Part shown: piece after piece, positions 1 through 8,857 of the stretch
How the letters are laid out: each line of letters starts with the position of its first letter
Position numbering within the stretch: the stretch's first letter is position 1
DNA from: Cellulomonas sp.
GTDB taxonomy: Bacteria; Actinomycetota; Actinomycetes; Actinomycetales; Cellulomonadaceae
Direction of reading: 5' to 3'
Assembly: GCA_017882855.1 (NCBI GenBank)
Contig: JADGOR010000002.1
Location: 32,715-96,714, forward strand
Length of the DNA stretch: 64,000 nt
Made by a program: the position numbers and the translations under genes
The notes under the pieces: model-generated
The model's database searches: none
The model's input: only the letters and a program-made list of their open reading frames with translations
What the model was told of the DNA's origin: nothing

Positions 1-1
1 C

Positions 2-34
2 CAGTTCGCCGCTCACGGCCTGACGGTCTTCTAG
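2..34 (+). CDS. C-terminal tail of an unidentified upstream gene (partial)
   Basis: Reading from base 2 gives ten in-frame codons (QFAAHGLTVF) followed by TAG at 32-34. This could be the end of a plus-strand gene that starts before the window and converges on the RNase D gene. The fragment is too short to identify or to distinguish firmly from chance. Confidence 0.3.
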   Translation, partial: QFAAHGLTVF

Positions 35-76
35 GCGCGACGTCCGGTGCTGTCAACCGGGCCCGCTGCCTGATCG

Positions 77-1408
77 TCAGCCGGATTCCGGCGACGGGGA
101 AGGTCCGGACGGCGCGGACGGCGCGGAGGCGAGCGCGTCCGCCAGCGGAGCAGCGACGAGCCCGGTCTGCCACTGGCGCGCTCCGCCGGAGCTCAGACGC
201 TCGTCGATCGACCCGACGTCCAGGTGCGCGGGCGGCGTCCAGCAGAGCCGACGGAGCAGGTCCGGCTGGAGCAGGTTCTCAGCGGGGATGTGATACCGAA
301 GGGCAAGCTCGGCGATGCTCGCGCGCGCAACCGCGAGTCGACGCGCGGCGGCGGGATCCCGGTCGGGCCAGCTGCGAGCCGGTGGCGGCGCATCGGTGTG
401 CGGGCCTCGACGCGACGGCAGGGCCGACTCCGGCAGCGCCAGTGCCCGATCGATCGCCCCTTGCCACTGCGACGCACGTCGTCGCTGGCCCTTCCCTGAG
501 AATGCGGGGAGCTGGGTGAGCTCGACGACGCTGCGCGGCAGGGCCTGCGCGGCAGCAAGGATCGCGGCGTCCGGAAGGACCCGGCCGGGGGAGATGTCCC
601 GTCGGGCGGCAGTGTCCTCGCGCGTCGTCCAGAGCTCTCGCACCACGGCGAGCGCCCGGGGGTCGCGAAGGACGTGCATCCCCGACGTCCGGCGCCACGG
701 GTCCACCCGGGGTGCCGGCGGCGGGGCCAGGCGAACGGCCTCGAACTCCTGTCGCGCCCACTCACCCTTCCCGGCGTCGTCGAGGCGCTGGCCGAGCTCG
801 ACCCGTAGTTCGATGAGGACCTCGACGTCGAGAGCCGCGTAGCGGAGCCATTCCGGCCGGAGCGGACGGGTCGACCAGTCGACGGCCGAGTGCTCCTTGG
901 CAAGTCCGAGTCCGAGGATCTCGGCCACCACGGCTGCGAGACCGACGCGTTCCATCCCGAGCAGGCGCGCGGCGAGCTCGGTGTCGAAGACGACCGACGC
1001 CCTCAAGCCCAGCGGAATCAGCCCGGGCAGGTCCTGCGACGCCGCGTGCAGGATCCACTCGAAGCCGTCGAGGGCCGCGGACAGCGTGCTGAGGTCCGGT
1101 ACGGCGATCGGGTCGATCAGCGCAGTCCCGGCGCCCTCGCGCCGCAGCTGCACCAGGTAGGTGCGCTGCCCGTAGCGATAGCCGGACGCGCGTTCGGCAT
1201 CGACGGCCACGGGTCCGGAACCGCGGCCGAAGGCAGCGACGCAGGCGGCCAGCGCAGCGGCCGTCTCGATGACCGGCGGCACGCCGTCGGCCGGTTCGAC
1301 GAGAGGTGTGACCTGGGCCGGTTCGACGAGAGGTGTGACGTCCGGCGGCTGCTCAGCCGACTCCGGGGGCGACTCGACCTCTGGGGATGGCGATGCGGTT
1401 CCGGACAC
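77..1408 (-). CDS. rnd: Ribonuclease D (3'-5' exonuclease with HRDC domain)
   Basis: About 443 residues. Ribonuclease D is a cytoplasmic DEDDy exonuclease that trims tRNA and other structured RNAs. A DAE motif at about residues 70-72 (PVAVDAERASG) and the late YAALDVEVL (tyrosine plus aspartate) fit the DEDD active site. An HRDC-type region follows (RDPRALAVVRELW...ISPGRVLPD). I chose the GTG at 1408, which has a G-rich stretch just upstream. An upstream in-frame ATG at 1525 would run into the regulator gene, and the added residues are low-complexity. The N-terminal tail carries a duplicated VTPLVEPA peptide. RNase D beside a LuxR-type regulator and DUF3000 is a recurrent actinobacterial arrangement. 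Confidence 0.9.
   Translation of the reverse strand: MSGTASPSPEVESPPESAEQPPDVTPLVEPAQVTPLVEPADGVPPVIETAAALAACVAAFGRGSGPVAVDAERASGYRYGQRTYLVQLRREGAGTALIDPIAVPDLSTLSAALDGFEWILHAASQDLPGLIPLGLRASVVFDTELAARLLGMERVGLAAVVAEILGLGLAKEHSAVDWSTRPLRPEWLRYAALDVEVLIELRVELGQRLDDAGKGEWARQEFEAVRLAPPPAPRVDPWRRTSGMHVLRDPRALAVVRELWTTREDTAARRDISPGRVLPDAAILAAAQALPRSVVELTQLPAFSGKGQRRRASQWQGAIDRALALPESALPSRRGPHTDAPPPARSWPDRDPAAARRLAVARASIAELALRYHIPAENLLQPDLLRRLCWTPPAHLDVGSIDERLSSGGARQWQTGLVAAPLADALASAPSAPSGPSPSPESG
1291..1339. repeat. Two-copy 22-bp direct repeat inside the RNase D gene
   Basis: The 22-base unit beginning ccggttcgacgagaggtgtg occurs at 1291-1312 and again at 1318-1339, a period of 27 bases. In frame it encodes the repeated VTPLVEPA in the proline-rich N-terminal tail of RNase D. 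It lies outside the catalytic domain and looks like slippage-type duplication in a linker. Confidence 0.85.
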
Positions 1409-1472
1409 GGCCCCCACCGTACGCGGCCCCGTCGGCCGTGCGGGGGACCGAAACGCAGGTGGGGAGGTCGGA

Positions 1473-2006
1473 CTAGAGGAGGAGCCCCGAACGGATCGCG
1501 ATCGCGACCAGCTCGGCTCTTTCACCGGTGCCCATCTTGCGGGAGATCCGGGCCAGGTGACTCTTCACAGTCAGGGCGGACAGACTCAGCTGCTCGCCGA
1601 TCTGACGGTTCGTGTGGCCCGCGGCCACGAGCTGAAGGACGCCGAGCTCTCGCGGGGTCAGGGTCGCGTCGACCGAGCTCGGGTCCGAATCGTTCTCTTC
1701 TTCGACGCGGGGAACCGTGAGGATCAGCGGATGGCGTGCCACGACGGGAACCATGGTCTCCGCGACCACGGCGCCGCGGATCCCGTTTCCGAGCAGGCCG
1801 ACCAACTCGCGCTTGCCGGCCCGACGCGCGAGAACGATGACACGGGTGTTGCCGCGCCGACGAAGAGCGCGGCCGATGGTGGCACCGTCGCCTTCTCGCA
1901 ACTCGTTGACAGCCACACACATCTGTCCGGTGATGGGGGCGCTGGGCTGTGTCGGGGCGGTGTGGAGGGTCGCAGGCTCCACAGTTCGGGTCGTCATCGG
2001 TCCCAC
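1473..2006 (-). CDS. LuxR-type helix-turn-helix response regulator
   Basis: About 177 residues. The C-terminus is a clear LuxR/FixJ DNA-binding domain: LTPRELGVLQLVAAGHTN, then LSALTVKSHLARISRKMG. The N-terminal half resembles a degenerate receiver (VAVNELREGDG...RVIVLARRAGKRELVGLLG...GAVVAE), and I see no convincing phosphoacceptor pocket, so it may act without phosphorylation. The GTG at 2006 is preferred because GGGGAGG lies about 8 bases upstream. ATG at 1997 or 2135 is possible. It sits between the DUF3000 and RNase D genes in the same direction. Its targets cannot be told from sequence. Confidence 0.8.
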   Translation of the reverse strand: MGPMTTRTVEPATLHTAPTQPSAPITGQMCVAVNELREGDGATIGRALRRRGNTRVIVLARRAGKRELVGLLGNGIRGAVVAETMVPVVARHPLILTVPRVEEENDSDPSSVDATLTPRELGVLQLVAAGHTNRQIGEQLSLSALTVKSHLARISRKMGTGERAELVAIAIRSGLLL

Positions 2007-2193
2007 CGTCACGACCTCCCCGTGTCGCACGTCACGTACCGTCAAGGGACATATCGGCTTCTCACGCGAGAACTTGAACCCTGCGTCGGCGTCGGTCGTG
2101 ACAAACGGTAGTGGACGGGGCCGATCACGGAGCATCGGTGCACCCAGGTCGGGACTCGGGTGGCCCGAGAGGGGGGCTCCGCAACCCGAGGGT

Positions 2194-2784
2194 CTAGCGA
2201 CGCAAGCCGAGCGACGTGACGCCTTCGGGCAGGGGTGGCATCCCGGCGCTGGCGCACAGCAGTGCACCCCACGCGCGGATGTGCGGCCCGAGGTCGCTCC
2301 CGGGCGGGGACCACGACGCGCGGATCTCGACCTCGACGTCGTCGGGGTGGGTCTCGAGCGATCCGAAGCTCTGAGACAGGATGCGCGTGACGGTTCCGCT
2401 CAGCGCTCGGGCCGGAGCGCCCTCAGCTGCTAGCGAGTCGAGCAGCCATGTCCAGGCGACCTCGGCCAGCAGCGGGTCGTTGCCGAGCTCCGCATCGAGG
2501 TGTGCGCGCACCAGCGTGACGATCCGGAAGGTGCCGTCCCACGCTTCCTGGCCGGCCGGATCGTACAGTGCCACGAACCGCCCGGTGGCGAGTTCTGCGT
2601 GATCGTCGAGGGCACCGCCGGGTCCCGCGGGAAGTTCTCCGCTGAGCGCGACCGAGAAGGGCGCGATCCGGGCCGGTGCGGGCACCTCGGTGAGATGCAC
2701 CTCGGGTCGTACCCGGTGATTGCGGAGCGAATCCAGGGCTGCGAGGAATTGCGCGGGTACCTGGGCGTTGACCTCTTGGCTCAC
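2194..2784 (-). CDS. DUF3000 family protein
   Basis: 196 residues, soluble, with no signal peptide or membrane segment. It matches the actinobacterial DUF3000 family as I know it: VPAPARIAPFSVAL near the N-terminus, then GRFVALYDPAGQEAWDGTFR, and late VEIRASWSPPGSDLGPHIRA. The function is unknown. In many actinobacteria this family lies beside RNase D and hemE. The start ATG is followed by SQEVNAQVPAQF. About 190 bases separate it from the downstream regulator gene. Confidence 0.85.
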   Translation of the reverse strand: MSQEVNAQVPAQFLAALDSLRNHRVRPEVHLTEVPAPARIAPFSVALSGELPAGPGGALDDHAELATGRFVALYDPAGQEAWDGTFRIVTLVRAHLDAELGNDPLLAEVAWTWLLDSLAAEGAPARALSGTVTRILSQSFGSLETHPDDVEVEIRASWSPPGSDLGPHIRAWGALLCASAGMPPLPEGVTSLGLRR

Positions 2785-2899
2785 TCTCGAAGCGTAGATC
2801 CGGCCACCGACGGTGTCCGCGGCGGCGCGCGGAGCGCAGTCAACTCACTGGCCCGACTACGCTGACGGGAGCACTCGGCCGAGAAGGGAACCGTCAAGA

Positions 2900-4336
2900 A
2901 TGACCGGAGAAGCGCAGATCGGTGTCACCGGCCTCGCTGTCATGGGGCGAAATCTGGCCCGGAACTTCGCGCGCCACGGGTACCGGGTGGCGCTGCACAA
3001 CCGGAGCGTCGAGCGGACCCGTTCGCTCGTGGCCGAGCACGGCGACGAAGGCACCTTCATCCCGACCGAGACGATGTCGGAGTTCGTCGCCGCCCTGGCG
3101 CGGCCGAGGACCGTCGTGATCATGGTGAAGGCAGGCGTTCCGACTGACGCGGTCATCGACGAGCTCACCGGTCTGCTCGAGCCGGGGGACATCGTCGTCG
3201 ACGCCGGCAACTCGCACTTCGCGGACACCCGCCGTCGCGAGGCGTCGCTGCGGGAGAGGGGTCTGCACTTCGTCGGCAGCGGCGTCTCCGGCGGAGAGGA
3301 GGGGGCGCTGCTCGGGCCGAGCATCATGCCCGGCGGCTCGGTCGAGTCGTACCGTACCCTCGGGCCGATCCTCGAGGACATCTCGGCGAAGGTGGACGGC
3401 GTCCCGTGCTGCGTGCACGTCGGTCCCGACGGCGCCGGCCACTTCGTGAAGATGGTGCACAACGGCATCGAGTACGCCGATATGCAGCTCATCGCGGAGG
3501 CCTACGACCTGCTGCGCGCCGGGCTCGGTGCCTCGGCTGCGGAGATCGGCGACATCTTCTCGGAGTGGAACGCCGGAGAGCTCGAGTCGTACCTGATCGA
3601 GATCACCGCCGAGGTGCTGCACCACACGGACGCGGTGACCGGCCAGGCCTTCGTCGACGTCGTCCTGGACCAGGCGGAGCAGAAGGGCACCGGCCGGTGG
3701 ACGGTTCAGTCCGCGCTCGACCTGGGCGTACCGGTGACCGGCATCGCCGAGGCGACCTTCGCACGGGCCATCTCGGGGGGCGTGACTCAGCGCTCTGCGG
3801 CCCGCGGCGTGCTGCCGGCCGATGCGACTCCGCTCGAGGTCACCGACCGCGCCGCGTTCATCGAGGACGTCCGGCAGGCCTTGTACGCGTCGAAGGTCGT
3901 CGCATACGCACAGGGCTTCGATCAGATCGCGGCTGGCAGCGAGACCTACGGCTGGAACATCGATCGCGGCGCGATGGCGACCATCTGGCGCGGCGGCTGC
4001 ATCATCCGCGCGCGCTTCCTGAACCGGATCCGGGAAGCCTTCGATCGAGACGGGGCCCTGCCGACCCTGCTGGTCGACCCCGCCTTCACGGACGTGCTGC
4101 GCGCCGGAGTGGCTGCTTGGCGTCGGGTCGTCGCGGGCGCGGCCCGCGCCGGCATCCCGGTACCGGCCTTCGGATCCTCGCTCTCGTACTACGACGCGCT
4201 GCGGGCCGAACGGCTGCCGGCGGCGCTCATCCAGGCCCAGCGCGACTTCTTCGGAGCGCACACCTACCGACGGACCGACCGTCCTGGGTCGTTCCACACC
4301 GAGTGGTCGGGGGACCGGACCGAGTCGGAGGCGTAG
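2900..4336 (+). CDS. gnd: 6-phosphogluconate dehydrogenase, decarboxylating
   Basis: 478 residues. The enzyme converts 6-phosphogluconate to ribulose 5-phosphate plus CO2 and NAD(P)H in the pentose phosphate pathway. The Rossmann start GVTGLAVMGRNLARNFARHG, the substrate-binding VGSGVSGGEEGA, the catalytic segment GHFVKMVHNGIEYAD and the C-terminal HTYRRTD all match the long form of the family. The ATG at 2900 has AGAAGGGA about 10 bases upstream. An upstream ATG at 2813 adds unconserved residues. TACGCT at 2858-2863 could be its -10 box. The stop codon abuts the start of the next gene. Confidence 0.97.
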   Translation: MTGEAQIGVTGLAVMGRNLARNFARHGYRVALHNRSVERTRSLVAEHGDEGTFIPTETMSEFVAALARPRTVVIMVKAGVPTDAVIDELTGLLEPGDIVVDAGNSHFADTRRREASLRERGLHFVGSGVSGGEEGALLGPSIMPGGSVESYRTLGPILEDISAKVDGVPCCVHVGPDGAGHFVKMVHNGIEYADMQLIAEAYDLLRAGLGASAAEIGDIFSEWNAGELESYLIEITAEVLHHTDAVTGQAFVDVVLDQAEQKGTGRWTVQSALDLGVPVTGIAEATFARAISGGVTQRSAARGVLPADATPLEVTDRAAFIEDVRQALYASKVVAYAQGFDQIAAGSETYGWNIDRGAMATIWRGGCIIRARFLNRIREAFDRDGALPTLLVDPAFTDVLRAGVAAWRRVVAGAARAGIPVPAFGSSLSYYDALRAERLPAALIQAQRDFFGAHTYRRTDRPGSFHTEWSGDRTESEA

Positions 4337-5572
4337 GTGACAGTGCTGTTGCCCGTCGCAGTCGGCGGCGACATCGGCGTGTATGCGCTGCTCCGCGCGT
4401 TTCACGAGGAATACGGCTGCCGAGCCGTCGTCCTCTCAGCTGTGGCAACCCGTGCGGTGCGGTACTCCTCGTTCATCGACAACGTCGTCGAGCCCGGGAT
4501 CGACGACGCCGAGACCCTCGTTCATGCGCTCGAAGAGATCGCCGCGGCGCACCCGGGCGCGACCAGGGTGCTCGTCACGAACGCCGACTGGTACGTGGAG
4601 ATGCTCGTCGCGAACCGCGCCAGGCTCGAGGCGCACTACCTGATGCCCTTCTGCAGCCCCGAGGTGCTCGGACTGGTCTCGGACAAGGACGAGTTCGCCC
4701 GGGTCTGCGCCGAGCTGTCGATCCCGACGCCGCAGAGCGTCTCGGTGCACATCCCGGACCTGGCCGCGGGGGAGGTTCCGAGTCTTCCGATCGAGCTCGC
4801 CTACCCGCTGGTTGCGAAGCCGGCGTCGAGCGCGGACTACCACTACGTCAAGTTCCCGGGGAAGAAGAAGATCCACCACGTGGCGGACCGCGCAGAGCTG
4901 GACGAGCTGCTCCTCGCACTGGTCCACGCGGGCTATCGCGGCACGTTCTTGGTCCAGGAGTTCATCCCTGGCGACGAGACCCAGATGCGCTCCCTGACGG
5001 CGTACCGCGACAGCCGCGGCACCGTGACGCTGCTGGCCACCGGTCGGGTTCTGCTCGAGGAGCACACGCCAGGCACGCTCGGCATCCCCGCGGCGATCCT
5101 GACCGAGCCGTACGAGGACGCGATGGACGCGGCCTCGGCATTCCTGGACCGGGTCGGCTACCTCGGCTTCGCCAACTTCGACTACAAGTGGGACGTTCGG
5201 CGCGAGCGGCACGTGTTCTTCGAGATGAACCCCCGCATCGGCCGCAACAACTACTACGTCACTGCGGCCGGCGCGAACCCGGCCCGATTCGTGGTCGAGG
5301 ACCTCGACACAGGAACTGCGGTCGAGCCGGTGCGGGTTCGTGCCGAGATCCTCTACTGCGTCGTCCCGTTCCGGTGGTTGCTGCGTTACATCCTCGATCC
5401 GGCCTTGCGGGCGCGGTTGAAGCGGGTCGTGCGGCGCGGTGGCCTCGTGCACCCACTCAGGTACCCGGCGGAACGCTCGTGGCGTCGGCGAGCCACGGTT
5501 CTGGCCATCACGGTGAACTACGTCCGCAAGTACCGGCACTACTATCCGCGGCCGACGGCAAGCGGGGCGTAG
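4337..5572 (+). CDS. ATP-grasp carboxylate-amine ligase, D-aspartate ligase-like
   Basis: 411 residues. ATP-grasp features: YPLVAKPAS (ATP-binding Lys), FLVQEFIPGDETQM, and late FFEMNPRIGRNNYYVTAAG with the metal-binding Glu and Asn. That late motif and the overall layout resemble the carboxylate-amine ligases that include enterococcal D-aspartate ligase, which adds a D-residue to the peptidoglycan stem Lys. A role in amidating or branching a cell-wall precursor is inference; the true substrates are unknown. The GTG start immediately follows the gnd stop, so the two are probably cotranscribed. The basic C-terminus (RAERSWRRR...VRKYRHYYPRP) could touch membrane or nucleic acid. Confidence 0.7.
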   Translation: MTVLLPVAVGGDIGVYALLRAFHEEYGCRAVVLSAVATRAVRYSSFIDNVVEPGIDDAETLVHALEEIAAAHPGATRVLVTNADWYVEMLVANRARLEAHYLMPFCSPEVLGLVSDKDEFARVCAELSIPTPQSVSVHIPDLAAGEVPSLPIELAYPLVAKPASSADYHYVKFPGKKKIHHVADRAELDELLLALVHAGYRGTFLVQEFIPGDETQMRSLTAYRDSRGTVTLLATGRVLLEEHTPGTLGIPAAILTEPYEDAMDAASAFLDRVGYLGFANFDYKWDVRRERHVFFEMNPRIGRNNYYVTAAGANPARFVVEDLDTGTAVEPVRVRAEILYCVVPFRWLLRYILDPALRARLKRVVRRGGLVHPLRYPAERSWRRRATVLAITVNYVRKYRHYYPRPTASGA

Positions 5573-5584
5573 TCGTTCCGGGCT

Positions 5585-5631
5585 CGCGCCGGCGGGTTGC
5601 GGTCGGGGTGGGCGGCGGCGGAGCCGGCGCG
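5585..5631. terminator. 9-bp inverted repeat between convergent genes
   Basis: CGCGCCGGC at 5585-5593 pairs with GCCGGCGCG at 5623-5631 across a 29-base loop, in the gap between the convergent ATP-grasp and reductase genes. There is no T-tract. It could act as a weak bidirectional terminator, but at this GC content chance is a real alternative. Confidence 0.3.
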
Positions 5632-6417
5632 TCAGCTCTCGAGCAACCAGCGTCCGAGCAGCACTCCGTCCGCAAGCAGCAGGTGCGCCAGGTGGGCGGT
5701 CCGCGGCGGATCGAGGAAGGCACCTGCGGCGATCGTCCGGACGGCGTCGCCACCGACGACGAGCGGGCTCCAGGTCAGGCACCACTCGTCCACCAGACCG
5801 GCCGCGAACAGCTGACCGAGGAGCTCGGGGCCGCCTTCGCTCAGGACCCGTCGGAGACCGCGGTCCGCGAGAGCGGTCAGGCCCGCAGCCAGGTCCACGT
5901 CGCGCTCCCCGACGGCGATCACCCGTCCGGTGCCCCAGCGCGCCGTCAGGGTCGACTCGGCGTCCGACCCCCGCGGTACTAGGGCGAGCACGCCGTTCTC
6001 GGCCTCGAGGAGAGCATCGGGCAGAGCGCCGGTGCGGGTGACCACGACGAGGGTCGGCACCTCGCTCTGACCCCGGGCCGCGCGCCCGGCCCGCAGCCCG
6101 GGTGGCACCTGGATGGAGCGGTACCGCTCGCCGCGCGCGGTGCGAGCCCCGACCAGGACGCCGTCGGCGGCGGCGCGGAGGACTCGGAAGACCCGAAGGT
6201 CCGCGGCGTTGTTGATCGAGCGCGAGCTTCCGTCGATGCCTGTTGCGGCACCATCGAGAGTGCTCACCATGCCGGCGCGCAGGTACCCGCGGCCCGGGCG
6301 GACCGGATGCCGGTAGAGCCCGGTGAGCTGGGTCTCCGCGGCATCGAGAGCAAGGGCCGTCCCGGCGAGCTCGGCTGGGGCCAGGACCGTCAAGGTCGGC
6401 GCTGGACCCCGGATCAT
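5632..6417 (-). CDS. RibD C-terminal domain pyrimidine reductase-like protein
   Basis: 261 residues of the RibD-C/dihydrofolate-reductase fold. Seen: GMVSTLDGAATGIDGSSRSI near the N-terminus, DGVLVGARTARGERYR (the conserved VGAxT...Y pattern) and VLSEGGPELLGQLFAAGLVD near the C-terminus. Family members reduce 5-amino-6-ribosylaminouracil phosphate in riboflavin synthesis or related NADPH-dependent substrates. There is no deaminase domain and no other riboflavin gene nearby, so the actual substrate is open. Its ATG overlaps the stop of the upstream sufE-like gene by 4 bases, so it is the last gene of a three-gene coupled unit. Confidence 0.8.
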   Translation of the reverse strand: MIRGPAPTLTVLAPAELAGTALALDAAETQLTGLYRHPVRPGRGYLRAGMVSTLDGAATGIDGSSRSINNAADLRVFRVLRAAADGVLVGARTARGERYRSIQVPPGLRAGRAARGQSEVPTLVVVTRTGALPDALLEAENGVLALVPRGSDAESTLTARWGTGRVIAVGERDVDLAAGLTALADRGLRRVLSEGGPELLGQLFAAGLVDEWCLTWSPLVVGGDAVRTIAAGAFLDPPRTAHLAHLLLADGVLLGRWLLES

Positions 6418-6863
6418 GCGACCAGGGCCTTCTCGATCTGGCGCTTGACCCGGGAAAGCATCGCCGACATCCCTCGAAGTCGGAGCGGGCTGACCGCGTG
6501 CGCGAGGCCGAGCCGGTCCGGGACGTCCGGTGGAACGGCGAGGACCTCAGCGGCGCTCAGTCCGTCGAGCGCCTCGCGCAGGATCCCGGCGAAGCCCCGG
6601 GTGGTCGGCGCCTCCGGCGGCGCCGAGAAGAAGAGGTGGACGAGCGACTGACGCGTCGGTGCCGCGTCGGCCAGCTCCACCGCTAGGAACAGTGGCGACT
6701 GGCACTCCGGCACCGGCTCGAGCAGCTCGGGGTGCTCGGCGTACCGCGGCGGAAGGTCGGGCAGGTTCTCGGAGAAATCGAGCAACAGCTCCAGACGCTC
6801 CCGCTCGGTGAGCGCCCCGAAGTCCTCGACGATCCCGGTCAGTGCCGGCGGGAGGTCGCTCAT
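6414..6863 (-). CDS. SufE-family sulfur acceptor protein
   Basis: 149 residues, the normal SufE length. SufE accepts persulfide sulfur from a cysteine desulfurase during Fe-S cluster assembly. The catalytic Cys lies in [14 protein letters not shown], in the expected position after the N-terminal helices. The last segment ([17 protein letters not shown]) matches the family C-terminus. It overlaps the rhodanese gene upstream by 4 bases and the reductase gene downstream by 4 bases. A SufE-like gene beside an sseA-type rhodanese gene is a known actinobacterial pair (also in mycobacteria), so the two probably act in the same sulfur-transfer route. Confidence 0.88.
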   Translation of the reverse strand: MSDLPPALTGIVEDFGALTERERLELLLDFSENLPDLPPRYAEHPELLEPVPECQSPLFLAVELADAAPTRQSLVHLFFSAPPEAPTTRGFAGILREALDGLSAAEVLAVPPDVPDRLGLAHAVSPLRLRGMSAMLSRVKRQIEKALVA

Positions 6864-7762
6864 GCGGGGCCGATCGAACCGGGCTGGTCACCCTTGACGA
6901 TCGGGACACCGACCAGGCTGCCCCACTCGGTCCACGAGCCGTCGTAGTTCCGGGTTCTCGAGATCCCGAGCAAGAAGCGCAGGGCGAACCAGGTGTGGCT
7001 GGAGCGCTCGCCGATCCGGCAGTACGTGATGACATCACGGTCGGTGCTGAGGCCCGCGCCCGCGAGGTAGATCTCCTCGAGCTCGGAGCGCGACTTGAAC
7101 GTGCCGTCGGCCGCTGCAGCCCTCGACCACGGCACCGAGGCGGCGGTCGGGATGTGTCCGCCGCGCAGCGCACCCTCGTCGGGGTAGTCGGGCATGTGGG
7201 TGCGCTCGCCGGTGTATTCGACGGGCGAGCGGACGTCGATGAGCGGGATGTGCCCGATGGCTGCCCGGACCTCGTCCCGGAACACGCGGTGCGGGCCGTC
7301 GTCGCGGACGATCACCGGGTAGACGCTCGGCGCCACCGTGGGTTCCTGCCGGGTCGTCTCGCGGCCCTCGGCGATCCACAGGTCGCGACCGCCGTCGAGC
7401 AGACGCGTGTCCGGGTGCCCGAACAGGGCGAAGACCCACAGCGCATAGGCGGCCCACCAGTTCGACTTGTCGCCGTAGATGACGACGGTGGTGTCGCGGC
7501 TGATGCCCTTGGCGCGGCAGAGCGCGGCGAAGCCCGCGCCGTCCACGTAGTCGCGAACGACCGGGTGGTTCAGCTCGGTGTGCCAGTCCACGTGCACCGC
7601 ACCGGGGATGTGGCCGGTGGCATACAGCAGGATGTCCTCGTCCGACTCGACGACGACGAGGCCGTCGCGCCCGAGGTTCTCGGCCAACCATTCGGTGGTG
7701 ACGAGGCGCTCGGGGTGCGCGTACTGCGCCAGTCGCGGGTTCGGGTCTGCCGGTCGTGTCAT
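6860..7762 (-). CDS. Sulfurtransferase with two rhodanese domains (SseA-like)
   Basis: 300 residues. Thiosulfate/3-mercaptopyruvate-type sulfurtransferase with tandem rhodanese domains. The first, inactive-type domain contains [18 protein letters not shown]. The second ends in [18 protein letters not shown], whose Cys is the active-site residue, followed by [12 protein letters not shown]. The ATG at 7762 begins [20 protein letters not shown]. The open frame continues upstream but that part has no rhodanese character and is antisense to the PPK2 gene. The 4-base overlap with the SufE-like gene implies coupled expression and a sulfur-relay role. Confidence 0.92.
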   Translation of the reverse strand: MTRPADPNPRLAQYAHPERLVTTEWLAENLGRDGLVVVESDEDILLYATGHIPGAVHVDWHTELNHPVVRDYVDGAGFAALCRAKGISRDTTVVIYGDKSNWWAAYALWVFALFGHPDTRLLDGGRDLWIAEGRETTRQEPTVAPSVYPVIVRDDGPHRVFRDEVRAAIGHIPLIDVRSPVEYTGERTHMPDYPDEGALRGGHIPTAASVPWSRAAAADGTFKSRSELEEIYLAGAGLSTDRDVITYCRIGERSSHTWFALRFLLGISRTRNYDGSWTEWGSLVGVPIVKGDQPGSIGPA

Positions 7763-7872
7763 CGCTCGAGACCTTCCGTTGCGGTACAGGTGGACCCAGG
7801 CTAACCGGGCGCCACTTCGGCGTCGGGAAGACCCATCTCCTGGCGGCTCTCGCGCACGCCGCGGGGCGCTGC

Positions 7873-8724
7873 TCAGGCCCCGGCGAGCCGCTCCTTCTCG
7901 GCCTCGACATCGAAGTCCGCGGGTGGCCAGCCGAGCTCCATGCTCTCGAACGCCTCGAGGAGCAGCTCGGTCACGGCCATCCGCGAGTACCACTTCCTGT
8001 TGGCCGGGATGATGTGCCACGGCGCGACCTCGGTGGAGGTCTTCTCGAAGACAGCCTGGTACGCGTCCCGGTAGGCGGGCCACAGCGCACGCTCGTCCAG
8101 GTCGCGTGGCTCGTACTTCCAGTACTTGGCCGCGCTCTTCAGGCGAGCGCCCAGGCGCCTCTTCTGTTCGTCGAGCGTGATGATGAACGCGACCTTCACG
8201 ATGACGGTTCCCGCGGCCGCGACCTTCGCCTCGAAATCGTTGATCTCGTCGTACCGCTTGCTCCAGATCGCCTCGGGCACCAGCTCGTGCACCCGCACGA
8301 CGAGGACGTCCTCGTAGTGCGAGCGATCGAAGACGCCCAGGTATCCGGGCGCCGGCAGCGCGCGGCGGATCCGCCAGAGGAAGTGATGCTTCAGCTCGAC
8401 CGGCGTGGGCACCCCGAAGCCGCGGTACTGGACTCCCTGAGGGTCGACCAATCCGATGACGTGACTCACGGTGCCGCTCTTGCCGGCCGTGTCCATGCCC
8501 TGGAGGACGAGAAGGACGGAGCGGTGCCCGCCGGCCTTGCCGTCGGCGTAGAGACGTTCCTGGAGATCCGCGAGCGCCACGCCCTGCTTCGCCATGTGCT
8601 GGACGGCTGCCTTCGCACCGCCTTTCCAGCCGGGCGTGCTCGTCGGGTCCAGAGACTCCAGGCGGAAGCCCTCCGGGACTCTCAGCACCTCGTGAGCGGG
8701 CTTCTTCCACCTGGTGCGCGCCAT
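7873..8724 (-). CDS. PPK2-family polyphosphate kinase
   Basis: 283 residues. PPK2 enzymes transfer phosphate between polyphosphate and nucleotides. Walker [11 protein letters not shown] is at residues 76-85, the Walker B-type [17 protein letters not shown] follows, and the lid Arg/Lys segment is [17 protein letters not shown]. Class I PPK2 is likely from the single domain. The ATG at 8724 (MARTRWKKP) has AGGGAGAA about 8 bases upstream; longer starts add junk. It is divergent from a CYTH-CHAD gene, and both families are tied to polyphosphate chemistry. Confidence 0.92.
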   Translation of the reverse strand: MARTRWKKPAHEVLRVPEGFRLESLDPTSTPGWKGGAKAAVQHMAKQGVALADLQERLYADGKAGGHRSVLLVLQGMDTAGKSGTVSHVIGLVDPQGVQYRGFGVPTPVELKHHFLWRIRRALPAPGYLGVFDRSHYEDVLVVRVHELVPEAIWSKRYDEINDFEAKVAAAGTVIVKVAFIITLDEQKRRLGARLKSAAKYWKYEPRDLDERALWPAYRDAYQAVFEKTSTEVAPWHIIPANRKWYSRMAVTELLLEAFESMELGWPPADFDVEAEKERLAGA

Positions 8725-8846
8725 CTCGGTTCTCCCTTGACTCCGGCTGGACGGATATCCCGTCCCGGGCACAAGATCCATCATGGCGGGCGGGGCCGCC
8801 TTCGGGCTACCTCCGTCGCTCTCGCGCACCGCCCACGACGTGGGGT

Positions 8847-8852
8847 GATACT
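8847..8852 (+). promoter_or_regulatory. Possible -10 box for the CYTH-CHAD gene
   Basis: GATACT ends 5 bases before the GTG start at 8858, which would place the transcription start at or next to the start codon (leaderless mRNA). No good -35 element is visible. The 133-base gap to the divergent PPK2 gene must hold both promoters. Confidence 0.35.
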
Positions 8853-8857
8853 CGGGT

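Noticed and set aside
2894..4405. Long open frame of about 500 codons on the minus strand over gnd
   Set aside because: It is fully antisense to gnd, whose protein is unmistakable. Long antisense frames are expected at this GC content.
3406..5982. Open frame of about 860 codons on the plus strand in another frame
   Set aside because: It spans gnd, the ATP-grasp gene and part of a minus-strand gene, is Arg-rich and low in conserved motifs; a shadow frame.
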